Shown here in pieces: positions 33,686-43,053 of a stretch of DNA of 64,000 bases. The notes beneath the pieces were generated by a model. The model made no database searches, was not told the DNA's origin, and worked only from the letters and a program-made list of their open reading frames with translations. The position numbers and the translations under genes were made by a program. This stretch comes from Flavobacterium potami. GTDB lineage: Bacteria > Bacteroidota > Bacteroidia > Flavobacteriales > Flavobacteriaceae. Position 1 is the first letter of the stretch; every line of letters begins with the position of its first letter. The stretch lies in contig NZ_JAINUY010000004.1 in the NCBI RefSeq assembly GCF_020026915.1, forward strand, positions 124,001 through 188,000, in the 5' to 3' direction.

Positions 33686-33719
33686 GAAATATAATTAGAT
33701 ATAATTTATTGCAACATTG

Positions 33720-36020
33720 TTACAATTCAAACTCATCTGTATTTTGTTCTGTTTGCGTAGTATCTTTTACAATTGTTGGTCTAACGTAACAGTCTACTTT
33801 AATAGAAAGGTTTGCTGGACGCTCAAACTCAGATTTAGAAACCTGAAGACTTTGATCAGCATAACATTTTTTCATAAAATAACCCCAAATTGGAAGTGCC
33901 GCTGTTGCTCCTTGTCCGTAAGTTAAACTTTTGAAACGAGCTGAACGATCTTCACATCCAACCCAAACTCCTGTTACTAAGTTCGGAACCATTCCCATAA
34001 ACCAACCATCTGATTGATTTTGCGTTGTTCCTGTTTTACCAGCAATTGGATTTTTAAACATATATGGATATCCTGTCCAACGATTATCTCCACTTCCTCC
34101 GCCTTGCGTACGTAAACGTGCTCCAGAACCAGTTTCTGTAACTCCTTGAAGCAATTTAATTACGGCAAAAGCGATATCTTTATTTAAAACGTCGTGAGAT
34201 TCTGGAATTGGCTCATAAATAACTTCGCCACTTTTGTTCTCAATTCGGCTTAAAAACTGTGGTTTAACATAAACTCCTTGGTTAGCAAATGTACTATAAG
34301 CTGCAACCATGTCTTCAACTGTAATATCTACCGCACCTAATGCAATTGATGGTTGTACAGGAATTTCTGTTTTAACTCCTAATTTTCTAGTCAAGTCTAC
34401 AACTGCTTCTGGACCTGTTCTATCAATTAATTTAGCAGAAACGGTATTAATCGAAGCGGCTAGAGCTTGTTTTAAAGTTACCATTCCGCGGTATCTGTTG
34501 TCAGAGTTTCTTGGTTCCCAATCTTCTGTTACGTGGTGACGTCCTTTATGAATCATAAACGGTCCATCTAAAATAGAGTCACAAGGAGACATATTCAATT
34601 CTTCGATAGCTGTTGCGTAAACGAAAGGTTTGAAAGTAGAACCTACTTGTCTTGCTCCCTGCCCTACGTGATCGTATTGGAAATATTTGTAGTTGATTCC
34701 TCCAACCCAAGCTTTAATTGCTCCAGTCTGAGGTTCCATAGACATTAAACCTGATTGTAAAAAGTGTTTGTAGTAACGAATAGAATCAAGTGGTGTCATT
34801 GTTGTGTCGCGTTCTCCTTTCCAAGTAAAAACGCGCATTTTTGTTTTTACTTTGAATGAAGCGATAATATCATCTTCGCTTTTGTCCATCTCTTTCATTT
34901 GAGCCCAGCGAACAGAATTTTTCATTGCCTGCATCATGATTCTCTCCGTTTCAGCTTGCGTAATGTTTACGAATGGTGCGTTTTTATTGGTTTTCATTTC
35001 AATAAAAAACTGCTGCTGTAAGTTTTTCATGTGCTCAGAAACTGCTTCCTCTGCATAAGCCTGCATTCTAGAATCGATAGTGGTATAGATTTTTAAACCA
35101 TCTTTATAAATATCATAATCAGAACCATCAGGTTTTTTATTTTCTGCCATCCATTTTTTCATGTAATCACGAAGATACTCTCTAAAATAGGTTGCCATAC
35201 CTTCACGGTGGCTTTCTAATTTAAATTTCAAAGCAATTGGTAATGCTTTGTATTTTTCTTTTTGAGCCTCAGTAATCATTTTGGCTTTAACCATTTGTCC
35301 TAATACAACATCACGACGGTTTTTTACTCCAACTGGATTACGTAACGGATTGTAAAGAGAGGAATTATTAAACATTCCCACTAAAATTGCCGATTCGTCA
35401 ATTGTTAAGTCTTTAGGATCTTTAGAAAAATAAGTTTGAGCTGCTGAACTTACCCCAACCGCATAATTTCCGAAATCATAAACGTTGCAGTACATTGCCA
35501 GAATTTCATTCTTAGTATATTGTCTTTCTAGACGAATAGCAATAATCCACTCTTTTATTTTTTGTACTATCCTAAAAGGCAAAAAGCTAGATCCACCACG
35601 GTGAAATAACTGTTTTGCTAATTGTTGTGTTAATGTACTAGCTCCTCCATTTGTTCCCAAAGAAAAAGCGGCACGCAAAGTACCACGACCATCAATTCCT
35701 GAATGTTCGTAAAAACGAGCATCTTCAGTTGCAACCAAAGCATCTACCAGATTTTTAGGTAAATCAGAATATTTAAGTTGTGATCTGTTGGTTTTGAAAT
35801 ATTTACCAATTACTACTCCATCAGCAGAAATAATTTCTGTTGCAAGGTTTGAATCTGGATTTTCTAAATCTTCAAATGAAGGCATAGAACCAAATAATCC
35901 CCATGAAGCAAACAAAAAGAAGGCTAAAATCCCCAGCAATGTGTAGGCAAAAACCCGCCAGAATTTCTTTTTGTAATAATTAATATCCTTGTTTGATTGA
36001 TTGTTTTTTTTAGCAGCCAT
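33720..36020 (-). CDS. mrcA: Penicillin-binding protein 1A (bifunctional)
   Basis: Class A PBP that polymerises and cross-links peptidoglycan, 766 aa. A short cytosolic Lys/Asn-rich tail and one helix (about residues 22-44) anchor it. The GT51 domain has ATEDARFYEHSGIDGRGTLR and GASTLTQQLAKQLF. The transpeptidase domain has the SxxK Ser in QVGSTFKPFVYA, SxN in SINTVSAKL and KTGTT in PIAGKTGTTQNQSDGW. It follows gldH by ten bases on the same strand. Symbol follows the E. coli name of the family. Confidence 0.93.
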   Translation of the reverse strand: MAAKKNNQSNKDINYYKKKFWRVFAYTLLGILAFFLFASWGLFGSMPSFEDLENPDSNLATEIISADGVVIGKYFKTNRSQLKYSDLPKNLVDALVATEDARFYEHSGIDGRGTLRAAFSLGTNGGASTLTQQLAKQLFHRGGSSFLPFRIVQKIKEWIIAIRLERQYTKNEILAMYCNVYDFGNYAVGVSSAAQTYFSKDPKDLTIDESAILVGMFNNSSLYNPLRNPVGVKNRRDVVLGQMVKAKMITEAQKEKYKALPIALKFKLESHREGMATYFREYLRDYMKKWMAENKKPDGSDYDIYKDGLKIYTTIDSRMQAYAEEAVSEHMKNLQQQFFIEMKTNKNAPFVNITQAETERIMMQAMKNSVRWAQMKEMDKSEDDIIASFKVKTKMRVFTWKGERDTTMTPLDSIRYYKHFLQSGLMSMEPQTGAIKAWVGGINYKYFQYDHVGQGARQVGSTFKPFVYATAIEELNMSPCDSILDGPFMIHKGRHHVTEDWEPRNSDNRYRGMVTLKQALAASINTVSAKLIDRTGPEAVVDLTRKLGVKTEIPVQPSIALGAVDITVEDMVAAYSTFANQGVYVKPQFLSRIENKSGEVIYEPIPESHDVLNKDIAFAVIKLLQGVTETGSGARLRTQGGGSGDNRWTGYPYMFKNPIAGKTGTTQNQSDGWFMGMVPNLVTGVWVGCEDRSARFKSLTYGQGATAALPIWGYFMKKCYADQSLQVSKSEFERPANLSIKVDCYVRPTIVKDTTQTEQNTDEFEL

Positions 36021-36030
36021 AACTATTTAT

Positions 36031-36510
36031 CTAATCTTTTTGTTCTATTCTAAAACCAACGTCTGTAATTCCTTCTAAAGCTTCAACACCAGGTATTTTT
36101 CCTGATTGTCTTACCGCTTGTTTGATGTGTACTTTATAAGTTCCCTTAAATTTCACATCTTCTTTGTAAAACAATTTACTTTCTTTAATATCAGTAAATC
36201 CGTTTCCTAGCAAAGTTCCGTCTGGAGCAGCCATTTGGTATTCTAAAGTATCCACTTTTGTAAATCCGCTTGGCGTTTCAATAGCAACAATTAAAAACAA
36301 ATTATTAAAAGGATAATTGTTGTTGTCTCTAACGTTTACAAATAAATTGTACTTTTTTGTAGAATCTAAAGCCGGCAGATCAAAGCTTATAATACTGTCT
36401 TTATGCCAAGCACTTCCAACAGACTTATACTCGTCAAATACTCTTTTTTTATCGCAAGAAAAAAGAAGTATTGCTGCCAAGAGAAGAATTCCGCTATTTT
36501 TTATTCTCAT
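36031..36510 (-). CDS. gldH: Gliding motility lipoprotein GldH
   Basis: Lipoprotein of the Bacteroidota gliding machinery, 159 aa. The lipobox is AAILLFSC with Cys19. Family blocks include DKKRVFDEYKSVGSAWHKD, FNLFVNVRDNNNYPFNNLF-like sequence (here YNLFVNVRDNNNYPFNNLF) and GNGFTDIKESKLFYKEDVKF. In F. johnsoniae GldH is needed for gliding and chitin use. Its start overlaps the end of the PSP1-domain gene by 17 bases. This is the best genus marker in the window. Confidence 0.92.
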   Translation of the reverse strand: MRIKNSGILLLAAILLFSCDKKRVFDEYKSVGSAWHKDSIISFDLPALDSTKKYNLFVNVRDNNNYPFNNLFLIVAIETPSGFTKVDTLEYQMAAPDGTLLGNGFTDIKESKLFYKEDVKFKGTYKVHIKQAVRQSGKIPGVEALEGITDVGFRIEQKD

Positions 36511-37885
36511 TTTTAGTAATTATTGGTTTTCTAGGTTCAGCAGATTTGTTTTCATTAGAATTTTGCTTGTTCGAATTGTTTTGTCTATTCGGATTCGGCT
36601 TATTCTTATGATTTTGCTTATTTGAATTATTCTGTTTGTTCTGCTGATTCGGATTTCCATTTCCAGAAGGTTTGTTATTTCCTGCAGGTTTTGGATTATT
36701 GTTCGTGTTTTTTTCTTGTTGTGGTTTCTGCGGCGTTGCCACACCAGCAGGTTCAGCATTTTTGCGTTTGCGATTTGGTTTTTTCTTTCTTTTTGGCTGA
36801 TCGAAACGAGTCAAACTTTCTTGTCCCATCGCGTTGTTGAAGTCTTTTTCTGGTTCTGCAACTACCTCAACCGCAAAATCTTCTAAAGAAGAAACTTTAT
36901 TTTTTTGTTTATTTTCTGCAATAATTTCTTTTACCTGATCGATTTTTAAAACGTGCCAGTTTGCGAAATTGTTCGTGTAAGCAAACCACATTAAACCTTT
37001 AAAAATATCTTGTTTTTGGCAAACAGCATCTCCTTTTTCTGTGATAAGTTTGGTATCGTAATCAGGAAAATCCTTTAATGCATCCATGTAGGTGTCTAAC
37101 TCATAGTTTAAACAGCATTTTAATTTTCCGCATTGTCCCGCTAATTTCTGCGGATTCAATGATAATTGCTGATAACGTGCTGCAGAAGTATTTACACTTC
37201 TAAAATCAGTTAGCCAAGTCGAACAGCAAAGTTCACGTCCGCAAGAACCAACTCCACCTAAACGAGCTGCTTCCTGACGGAAACCAACTTGTTTCATTTC
37301 TACTCTCGTGCTAAATTCTTTAGCAAAATCTTTAATCAGCATTCTAAAATCGACACGATCATTTGCGGTGTAGTAAAACGTCGCTTTTGATCCGTCGCCC
37401 TGAAATTCAATATCAGAAATTTTCATTTCCAATTTGTGCTGAATCGCCAATTCACGTGCACGAACTTTCATTGGTTCTTCACGATCTCGTGCTACAGACC
37501 AAATATCAATATCTTTTTGAGATGCTTTTCTGTAAATTTTTGGAACCTCATTACTTTCGTAATTTACTCCTTTTTTCTTCATTTGAATCTTTACCAATTC
37601 TCCTGTAAGAGTCACAATTCCAATATCATGTCCTGGCGAAGCAACAGTTGCTACAATATCGCCCATACTTAAAGTTAATTTCTCCGAATTTCTAAAAAAT
37701 TCTTTACGGCCATTTTTAAAACGTACCTCAACACAGTCAAAAATCGCCTCTCCATTAGACGGACTCATGTTTGAAAGCCAGTCAAAAACCGTCAATTTAT
37801 TGCAGCTATCGGTGCCGCAAGTCCCATTATTTTTACAACCTTTTGGTGCGCCACCATCTGAGGTTGAACAACTTGTACATGCCAT
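36494..37885 (-). CDS. PSP1-domain protein (RicT/YaaT-like)
   Basis: 463 aa. Residues about 30-330 contain the PSP1 region (KATFYYTANDRVDFRMLIKD, GVGSCGRELCCSTWL, LAGQCGKLKCCLNYELD), with the conserved Cys pattern that in B. subtilis RicT binds Fe-S clusters. The N-terminus has a further Cys cluster (MACTSCSTSDGGAPKGCKNN, then CGTDSC). From about residue 365 the tail is low complexity, rich in Asn, Lys, Pro and Gln. In B. subtilis the family affects RNA processing; the role here is inferred. Overlaps gldH. Confidence 0.85.
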   Translation of the reverse strand: MACTSCSTSDGGAPKGCKNNGTCGTDSCNKLTVFDWLSNMSPSNGEAIFDCVEVRFKNGRKEFFRNSEKLTLSMGDIVATVASPGHDIGIVTLTGELVKIQMKKKGVNYESNEVPKIYRKASQKDIDIWSVARDREEPMKVRARELAIQHKLEMKISDIEFQGDGSKATFYYTANDRVDFRMLIKDFAKEFSTRVEMKQVGFRQEAARLGGVGSCGRELCCSTWLTDFRSVNTSAARYQQLSLNPQKLAGQCGKLKCCLNYELDTYMDALKDFPDYDTKLITEKGDAVCQKQDIFKGLMWFAYTNNFANWHVLKIDQVKEIIAENKQKNKVSSLEDFAVEVVAEPEKDFNNAMGQESLTRFDQPKRKKKPNRKRKNAEPAGVATPQKPQQEKNTNNNPKPAGNNKPSGNGNPNQQNKQNNSNKQNHKNKPNPNRQNNSNKQNSNENKSAEPRKPIITKNENKK

Positions 37886-38234
37886 AATTATATATGTAGT
37901 GCTGCCAAAATGCAGCTTAAGTTCATAAACGTTCGATCGGTAAAGATAGTATTTTTTTTATTTGGCTTTTTATCGATTAAAACTAATGGTTTGTTAAATA
38001 AAACATACTTCCGTTTTTTTCAATAATTTTTCTCCATTTTCCTTCACTTTGAAAAAATTTTTAACCAAAATCGGGCATTCGGTCACTTTCAGACTGTAAA
38101 TAGTCGTTTTTACTTTTTATCCTGAAATATATTTCCGATTTTTATGTTTTATCTTACAGCAACGTTTGCAAAATCAATATTCGCAGACAAAACTGATTTC
38201 GAAACTTAAACTTTCATTTTTAAATATATTTCAA
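37886..38234. other. Divergent intergenic region, no gene
   Basis: 349 bases between the PSP1-domain gene and the ankyrin operon. On the minus strand TATCTTTA (37941-37948) could be a weak -7 element for the PSP1 gene. I see no repeat or hairpin of note and no strong promoter for the plus-strand operon. Confidence 0.5.
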
Positions 38235-39410
38235 ATGCAGACAAACCAGATTGAAAATTTCCTTTTTCAGGGAAAATTTGACGAGGCCAGAGAATGCCTA
38301 AATAACGGAGAAAAATTTAATGAACAATATCTTAAAAACAACTTTTCGCAGATAGCTTCCAAAATTATCGAAGCAAAAGAGCTTGATTTTATCGAAAAAC
38401 TGATAAAAGCGGGTTTTATTGAAACTGATATTTATGAACTGGACAATTTTGACCAATCGATTTTTAGACCCTTGACGCTGTATTTAAAAGATGACGAAGA
38501 ATCGGTTGCTTTTTTCAAAGAATTGATGTCGAAAATGGACAACATCAATGACGAAATCAGCGATAAAACGTTACTTGGTTATTTCCTAGAAAAAGGAATG
38601 TCTCCAAAAATAGTTCAAGTTTTAGTTGAAGATTTTGGAGCTAACACTCAGTATAAGAACAATGCAGGAGAAAATTTTATTTATACTATTCTAAACACTT
38701 ATGGGCTTGATGCAGAAAAAGTAAAAGAATATAGCAGCATTTTGATCAACAATGGTGTTGACATTAACGAGAAAAATATTGTTGGGACTACTCCGCTAAT
38801 TTGTGCTGTTAAAAGAAATCGAAAAGACGTTTTGTCATTTTTATTAGAAAATGGAGCCGATCCGAATGAAACTGATAATCAAGAAAACAGTGCTTTTTAT
38901 TACGCTGCAGCTGAACAGTTTTCTTTTCCGATGTACGAACTTTTAGCAGAATCATCAGCAGCCAATTTTAATAGTATCAATAAAAACGGAAAAACTTTAC
39001 TTACAGAGTTTATTAGAATGATGTCTGATTCTGAATACGATTTGAATTCATTACAAAGATTTCTCTCAGATGGAGCTGATTTAAACCACTGCGCTGAATA
39101 TTACGGAAATCCTAAATCAGGTATAGATTATATTTCAGAGAAAAAATCGGGTATTCTAAAATCGGTATTAGAAAATGGTTCTATCGATATTAATGAACAA
39201 GATAATCTAGGAAACACTTTATTACACAAAGTCTGTGCGTACAATGTAAATTATGATGCCGAAGCTGCAAAAGAAACTTACAGAAAAGTAAAATTGCTTC
39301 TTGAAAATGGCGCAGATAAAGAAATTACCAACGATAAAGACGAAACTGCTTTAATGCTTGCCTCTGGTGACAACCTGAAGATTAAAACGGTTGAACTTTT
39401 AATGAAATAA
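38235..39410 (+). CDS. Ankyrin-repeat protein, first gene of operon
   Basis: 391 aa without signal peptide, so cytosolic. The first 120 residues are helical and poorly conserved; from about residue 125 there are ankyrin repeats (LLGYFLEKGMSPKIVQVLVE, NIVGTTPLICAVKRNRKDVL, DNLGNTLLHKVCAYNVNYD), interrupted in places. ATG 38235 is preferred to a TTG 69 bases upstream. The second ankyrin gene begins 21 bases after the stop. Binding partner unknown. Confidence 0.82.
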   Translation: MQTNQIENFLFQGKFDEARECLNNGEKFNEQYLKNNFSQIASKIIEAKELDFIEKLIKAGFIETDIYELDNFDQSIFRPLTLYLKDDEESVAFFKELMSKMDNINDEISDKTLLGYFLEKGMSPKIVQVLVEDFGANTQYKNNAGENFIYTILNTYGLDAEKVKEYSSILINNGVDINEKNIVGTTPLICAVKRNRKDVLSFLLENGADPNETDNQENSAFYYAAAEQFSFPMYELLAESSAANFNSINKNGKTLLTEFIRMMSDSEYDLNSLQRFLSDGADLNHCAEYYGNPKSGIDYISEKKSGILKSVLENGSIDINEQDNLGNTLLHKVCAYNVNYDAEAAKETYRKVKLLLENGADKEITNDKDETALMLASGDNLKIKTVELLMK

Positions 39411-39431
39411 TAAAATCTAAAAAGCGAAAAC

Positions 39432-40775
39432 ATGTCAATGTCATTTATAGTTGCCTGTGAAAACGGCAACAGAAAAATAGCCGAATTACTGCTTCAAAAC
39501 AAAGAAGTAGACGTAAAATATACCGATGAACTAGGAAGAACCGCTCTTCATTATGCTGCACATAGAGGTTATCTGGATATTGTAAAAATTTTAACCGAAG
39601 ACGGAGCCGATATCAACTACGAAGATCATCAGGGAGAAACACCTTTGTATTTTTCTTGTCTTCAAAAACAAAAACAAACTGCTTTGTTTCTTTTAGAAAA
39701 TGGTGCAGAAATAACTAAAAATGATAAGTACGGAAATAGTCTGTTGCATCTAGTAGTTCAGACGGCTCAAATTGAAATTGCAACAAAGTTGCTTGAAGCC
39801 GGAGTCGATGTTAACTTATTGAATAACAATGGAGAAACTCCGTTATTATTGGCTTCAGCAAAACTAAATCGTGAAATTATTCAGTTGCTTTTAGACAAAG
39901 GCGCCGATATTAATATAACCGATAAACAGGGAAATACACCTTTATTGTATGCTTGTTATACCAAATCGATTCCAATGGTTACTTTGCTTTTGGATAATGG
40001 TGCCGATGTAAATCACGTGAATCACTCTGGCGAAAATGCACTTTTGATTGCGTGTTATGAAACCAACAGAATGCTTGCCAAATTATTGGTAGAAAGAGGA
40101 GCCGATGTCTTTACTTCAAATAATAATGGATATTCTCCAATCTGGTACGCTTGCGCGAATAATCAAAAGGAAATTGTGTCTTTGTTTTTAGAAAATGGAG
40201 TTGATGTCAATTACAGCAAACCTGTCGCTCAAGATACTTCATCAATGAATGATTATCTGGATTGGATTGTGAGTGCAACTAATATTTCGAACGAGGCTAG
40301 TTTTACTTTAAACAATTCTTATACGTATGGTGGAGAAAGTCTTTTGCACGTGGCAACCAAAAAAGGTAATTTGAGTATGGTAAAATTGCTTATCGAATCA
40401 GGTGCAAACATCAATATTCAAGACGAATCCGGAAATACGCCTTTGCATTACAGCGCAGCAAACGGAAAAAAAGATGTGGTGAAATATCTATTGGATAACA
40501 AAGCCGATGCTTCAATTGTAAATGTGAAAGAACAAAAAGCAATTGATTATTCGAATGTAAAAGGCTTTAATGAAATTACAGAATTGATTTTGAAATACGC
40601 ACCTTCTGGAACCGTTGTAACTCCAATTCATAAAGAAGAACCTCCAAAAACCGATTCAGGAAATTCGATGGAAGCCAAGAAAAAGGCTTTACTAGATTTG
40701 AAAGAACTTTTGGATGCCGGAATTTTAACGTCGGAAGAATTTGAAAGTGAAAAAAGTAAAATTTTAAAAGGATAA
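39432..40775 (+). CDS. Ankyrin-repeat protein with C-terminal SHOCT domain
   Basis: 447 aa. About eleven ankyrin repeats cover residues 1-390, many of textbook form (DELGRTALHYAAHRGYLDIV, DKQGNTPLLYACYTKSIPMV, DESGNTPLHYSAANGKKDVV). The last 30 residues (AKKKALLDLKELLDAGILTS followed by EEFESEKSKILKG) are a SHOCT domain, a short helical hairpin often found at the end of membrane or oligomeric proteins. A Thr/Ser linker joins the two. Cytosolic. It sits between another ankyrin gene and a lipoprotein gene 17 bases away. Confidence 0.88.
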   Translation: MSMSFIVACENGNRKIAELLLQNKEVDVKYTDELGRTALHYAAHRGYLDIVKILTEDGADINYEDHQGETPLYFSCLQKQKQTALFLLENGAEITKNDKYGNSLLHLVVQTAQIEIATKLLEAGVDVNLLNNNGETPLLLASAKLNREIIQLLLDKGADINITDKQGNTPLLYACYTKSIPMVTLLLDNGADVNHVNHSGENALLIACYETNRMLAKLLVERGADVFTSNNNGYSPIWYACANNQKEIVSLFLENGVDVNYSKPVAQDTSSMNDYLDWIVSATNISNEASFTLNNSYTYGGESLLHVATKKGNLSMVKLLIESGANINIQDESGNTPLHYSAANGKKDVVKYLLDNKADASIVNVKEQKAIDYSNVKGFNEITELILKYAPSGTVVTPIHKEEPPKTDSGNSMEAKKKALLDLKELLDAGILTSEEFESEKSKILKG

Positions 40776-40792
40776 ATAAACAAATTTAAAAA

Positions 40793-41335
40793 ATGAAAAA
40801 AATCTTAAATACCACGATTCTATTTTTAATAACAATCATCGGAAGTCTAACTTTTACTTCTTGCAACAACTTTTCACCAGAGAAAACTTTTGATGTAGCC
40901 GTTTTAAATTCGAATCTATTATCTCGATTTGGAGGTAAGGAAATCAGCAGTAAATTAGAATCTGAAGCTCAGGTTTATGATGAAAGTCAAAAAAAGATGA
41001 TTCCTTCTTCTTATCAGGATGCTTTTAAATATGACATCTCAAACTTAGAGATTCGGTTAAAATCTATTTCTGAAATACCAGAAGATGATGACAATAAAGA
41101 GATGCTACAGGCATCAAAAGACTTGTTTTCTTATGTAATTGCTAAACAAAAAGAAGGTTATTTGCCAATTGCTAAAATGAAGGATGAAAAAGCTTCTCCT
41201 GAACAAATACAACAAGCAATAGCCGATTTTGATGCTTCAACTCAAACTGAAGTTGATGCCAAATTCAACAAATTAATGGCTGTTGGAAAAGCCTATGCAG
41301 AAAAACATAATATTGATGCTAAATTTGGAATTTAA
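40793..41335 (+). CDS. Lipoprotein of unknown function, last gene of ankyrin operon
   Basis: 180 aa. Residues 1-23 form a lipoprotein signal (LTFTSC; the Thr-Ser before Cys is a common Bacteroidota form). The mature part is helical and charged (SEAQVYDESQKKMIPSSYQD, LEIRLKSISEIPEDDDNKE, QQAIADFDASTQTEVDAKFN). No family recognised. Its place 17 bases after the SHOCT gene suggests that the ankyrin proteins and this envelope protein work in one process. Confidence 0.78.
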   Translation: MKKILNTTILFLITIIGSLTFTSCNNFSPEKTFDVAVLNSNLLSRFGGKEISSKLESEAQVYDESQKKMIPSSYQDAFKYDISNLEIRLKSISEIPEDDDNKEMLQASKDLFSYVIAKQKEGYLPIAKMKDEKASPEQIQQAIADFDASTQTEVDAKFNKLMAVGKAYAEKHNIDAKFGI

Positions 41336-41350
41336 CGAATTTGGAATTTT

Positions 41351-41397
41351 AAAAACAAGAAACCCTATTTCGTAATGAAATAGGGTTTCTTGTTTTT
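41351..41397. terminator. Bidirectional terminator between convergent operons
   Basis: Perfect 21-bp arms (AAAAACAAGAAACCCTATTT plus C, and the reverse complement) with loop GTAAT and flanking A and T runs. Confidence 0.9.
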
Positions 41398-41398
41398 T

Positions 41399-41629
41399 CT
41401 AAGTTTCTTTAACCGTAATAATTTTAACCGGACAAGCTTTTGCAGCCAATTCACAGCTTTCTACAATAGTATGATTTGGCGATTTTAAGGTAAAAAATCC
41501 TTTTGCGTTCTGCGAATGGACTAATACTGATTTTCCATCTTTTTTAGACATTTGAAAATGAATCGGATCCATTTCGACACAGTAATTACAGCCAATGCAT
41601 TTAGCTCTTTGTAAAGTAATAATTACCAT
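41399..41629 (-). CDS. Ferredoxin, single [4Fe-4S] cluster
   Basis: 76 aa. Cluster ligands are CIGCNYC (Cys11, 14, 17) near the N-terminus and Cys67 in KACPVKII. Electron carrier of the short, modified ferredoxin type, with an insert of about 45 residues between the two halves. Its ATG shares one base with the stop of the U32 gene (41629), so it is translationally coupled to the TrhP-type enzyme. That makes it a candidate electron donor or cluster partner of that enzyme (inference). Confidence 0.88.
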   Translation of the reverse strand: MVIITLQRAKCIGCNYCVEMDPIHFQMSKKDGKSVLVHSQNAKGFFTLKSPNHTIVESCELAAKACPVKIITVKET

Positions 41630-42870
41630 TACGATTCAACGATTTTATATAATTTGTCGGACATTCGGATTCTGAATGGCAATTTGAAAGTACAATCGTC
41701 TCCTTTTGTTGCTTTTTCTGCTGTTAGGTCATTTACATACATTTCCTCAATAATCATTTCCTGAGCACCTGTACTTGGTCCGGTTACCAAAATTCTATCT
41801 CCGACTTTGATATCGTAAGCTTCAATTTTAAATTGTCCAATTGCTGCTTTTGGGAAATAATGTGTTCCTTTCCCCACATAAACCTTTTTCTGTGTTGCAG
41901 CAGATCCAGGAATTTCGCTCCACTCTCCTAATTCTTGTCCCAAATAATATCCAGACCAAAAACCACGATTGTAAACGGTATTTAAAGCTTCCATCCAAAC
42001 TGCCGTTTTCTCTTTTGAGAAAGTGCCTTCGTAATAGGCATCGATTGCTTCACGGTACGTTTTGATAACCGTGGCTACATATTCCGGTGCACGTCCGCGG
42101 CCTTCGATTTTTAAAACCTGAATTCCAGAATCGATTACCTGATCTAAAAAATCGATGGTACATAAATCTTTAGGCGACATCATGTATTCGTTGTCCAATT
42201 CGATTTCGAAACCAGTCTCTTGATCGATAACAGTATATTTTTTTCGGCAGTTTTGTTTGCAAGCACCGCGATTTGCAGATGAATTGTGCGAATGCAAACT
42301 CAAATAACATTTTCCTGAAACTGCCATACATAAAGCGCCGTGACCAAAGATTTCGATTTCGACTAAATTCCCGTTCGGACCTTTGATTTGTTCTTTTTCA
42401 ATTTGTTCTGTGATTTTCTTTACTTGACGTAAACTCAATTCACGGCTTAAAACCATTGTATCTGCAAACAAACTGTAGAATTTAATGGTTTCGATATTAG
42501 TAACATTCAATTGGGTCGAAATATGAACTTCCATTCCAATCGATCTTGCCATTGCAATTACAGCTTGATCTGATGCAATTACAGCTGTGATATTGGCTTC
42601 TTTAGCTTTATTCAATAGTGTTTTTACAACCGATAAATCATGATCGTAAATAATTGTATTTAAAGTCAAATAGCTTCGAACGTTTTTCACTTCACAGCGA
42701 TTGGCGATTTCTTTTAGATCTTCGATAGTAAAATTGACCGTAGATCTTGCTCGCATGTTGAGTTGTTCAACACCAAAATATACAGAATCACAGCCATTGT
42801 CTAAGGCAGCCTGAAGCGACTCAAAGTTTCCTGCCGGAGCCATGAGTTCGATTGTATTGTTAATTGTCAT
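41629..42870 (-). CDS. trhP: U32-family tRNA hydroxylation protein TrhP (YegQ-like)
   Basis: 413 aa. The U32 core covers about residues 9-300 (MAPAGNFESLQAALDNGCDS, SRELSLRQVKKI, FGHGALCMAVSGKCYLS, ANRGACKQNCRKKY). The four Cys in the last two blocks are those expected to bind an Fe-S cluster in U32 proteins. E. coli TrhP makes 5-hydroxyuridine at tRNA position 34 with prephenate. Residues 328-413 are a separate beta-rich domain also found at the end of TrhO at 43824. Alternative annotation in databases is 'collagenase-like protease', which lacks support. Confidence 0.85.
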   Translation of the reverse strand: MTINNTIELMAPAGNFESLQAALDNGCDSVYFGVEQLNMRARSTVNFTIEDLKEIANRCEVKNVRSYLTLNTIIYDHDLSVVKTLLNKAKEANITAVIASDQAVIAMARSIGMEVHISTQLNVTNIETIKFYSLFADTMVLSRELSLRQVKKITEQIEKEQIKGPNGNLVEIEIFGHGALCMAVSGKCYLSLHSHNSSANRGACKQNCRKKYTVIDQETGFEIELDNEYMMSPKDLCTIDFLDQVIDSGIQVLKIEGRGRAPEYVATVIKTYREAIDAYYEGTFSKEKTAVWMEALNTVYNRGFWSGYYLGQELGEWSEIPGSAATQKKVYVGKGTHYFPKAAIGQFKIEAYDIKVGDRILVTGPSTGAQEMIIEEMYVNDLTAEKATKGDDCTFKLPFRIRMSDKLYKIVES

Positions 42871-43053
42871 TTTTGATTTTATTATTCCGATGACTTATTT
42901 TTCGAATTTAGCCACCTAACAATTGACAAAAATAATGTGGGATAAATTAGATTTCTATGATTTATATCATAGTCTGTATTTTTTAAAATTATTTGTAATG
43001 GGAACATTGCGTTGAGAATCCTATCACGAAGGTATTTCATAAATATTTTCAAA

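Noticed and set aside
41629..42870. Collagenase/U32 peptidase function
   Set aside because: U32 members of this type act on RNA or ubiquinone; the four Cys and YegQ-like blocks point to TrhP.
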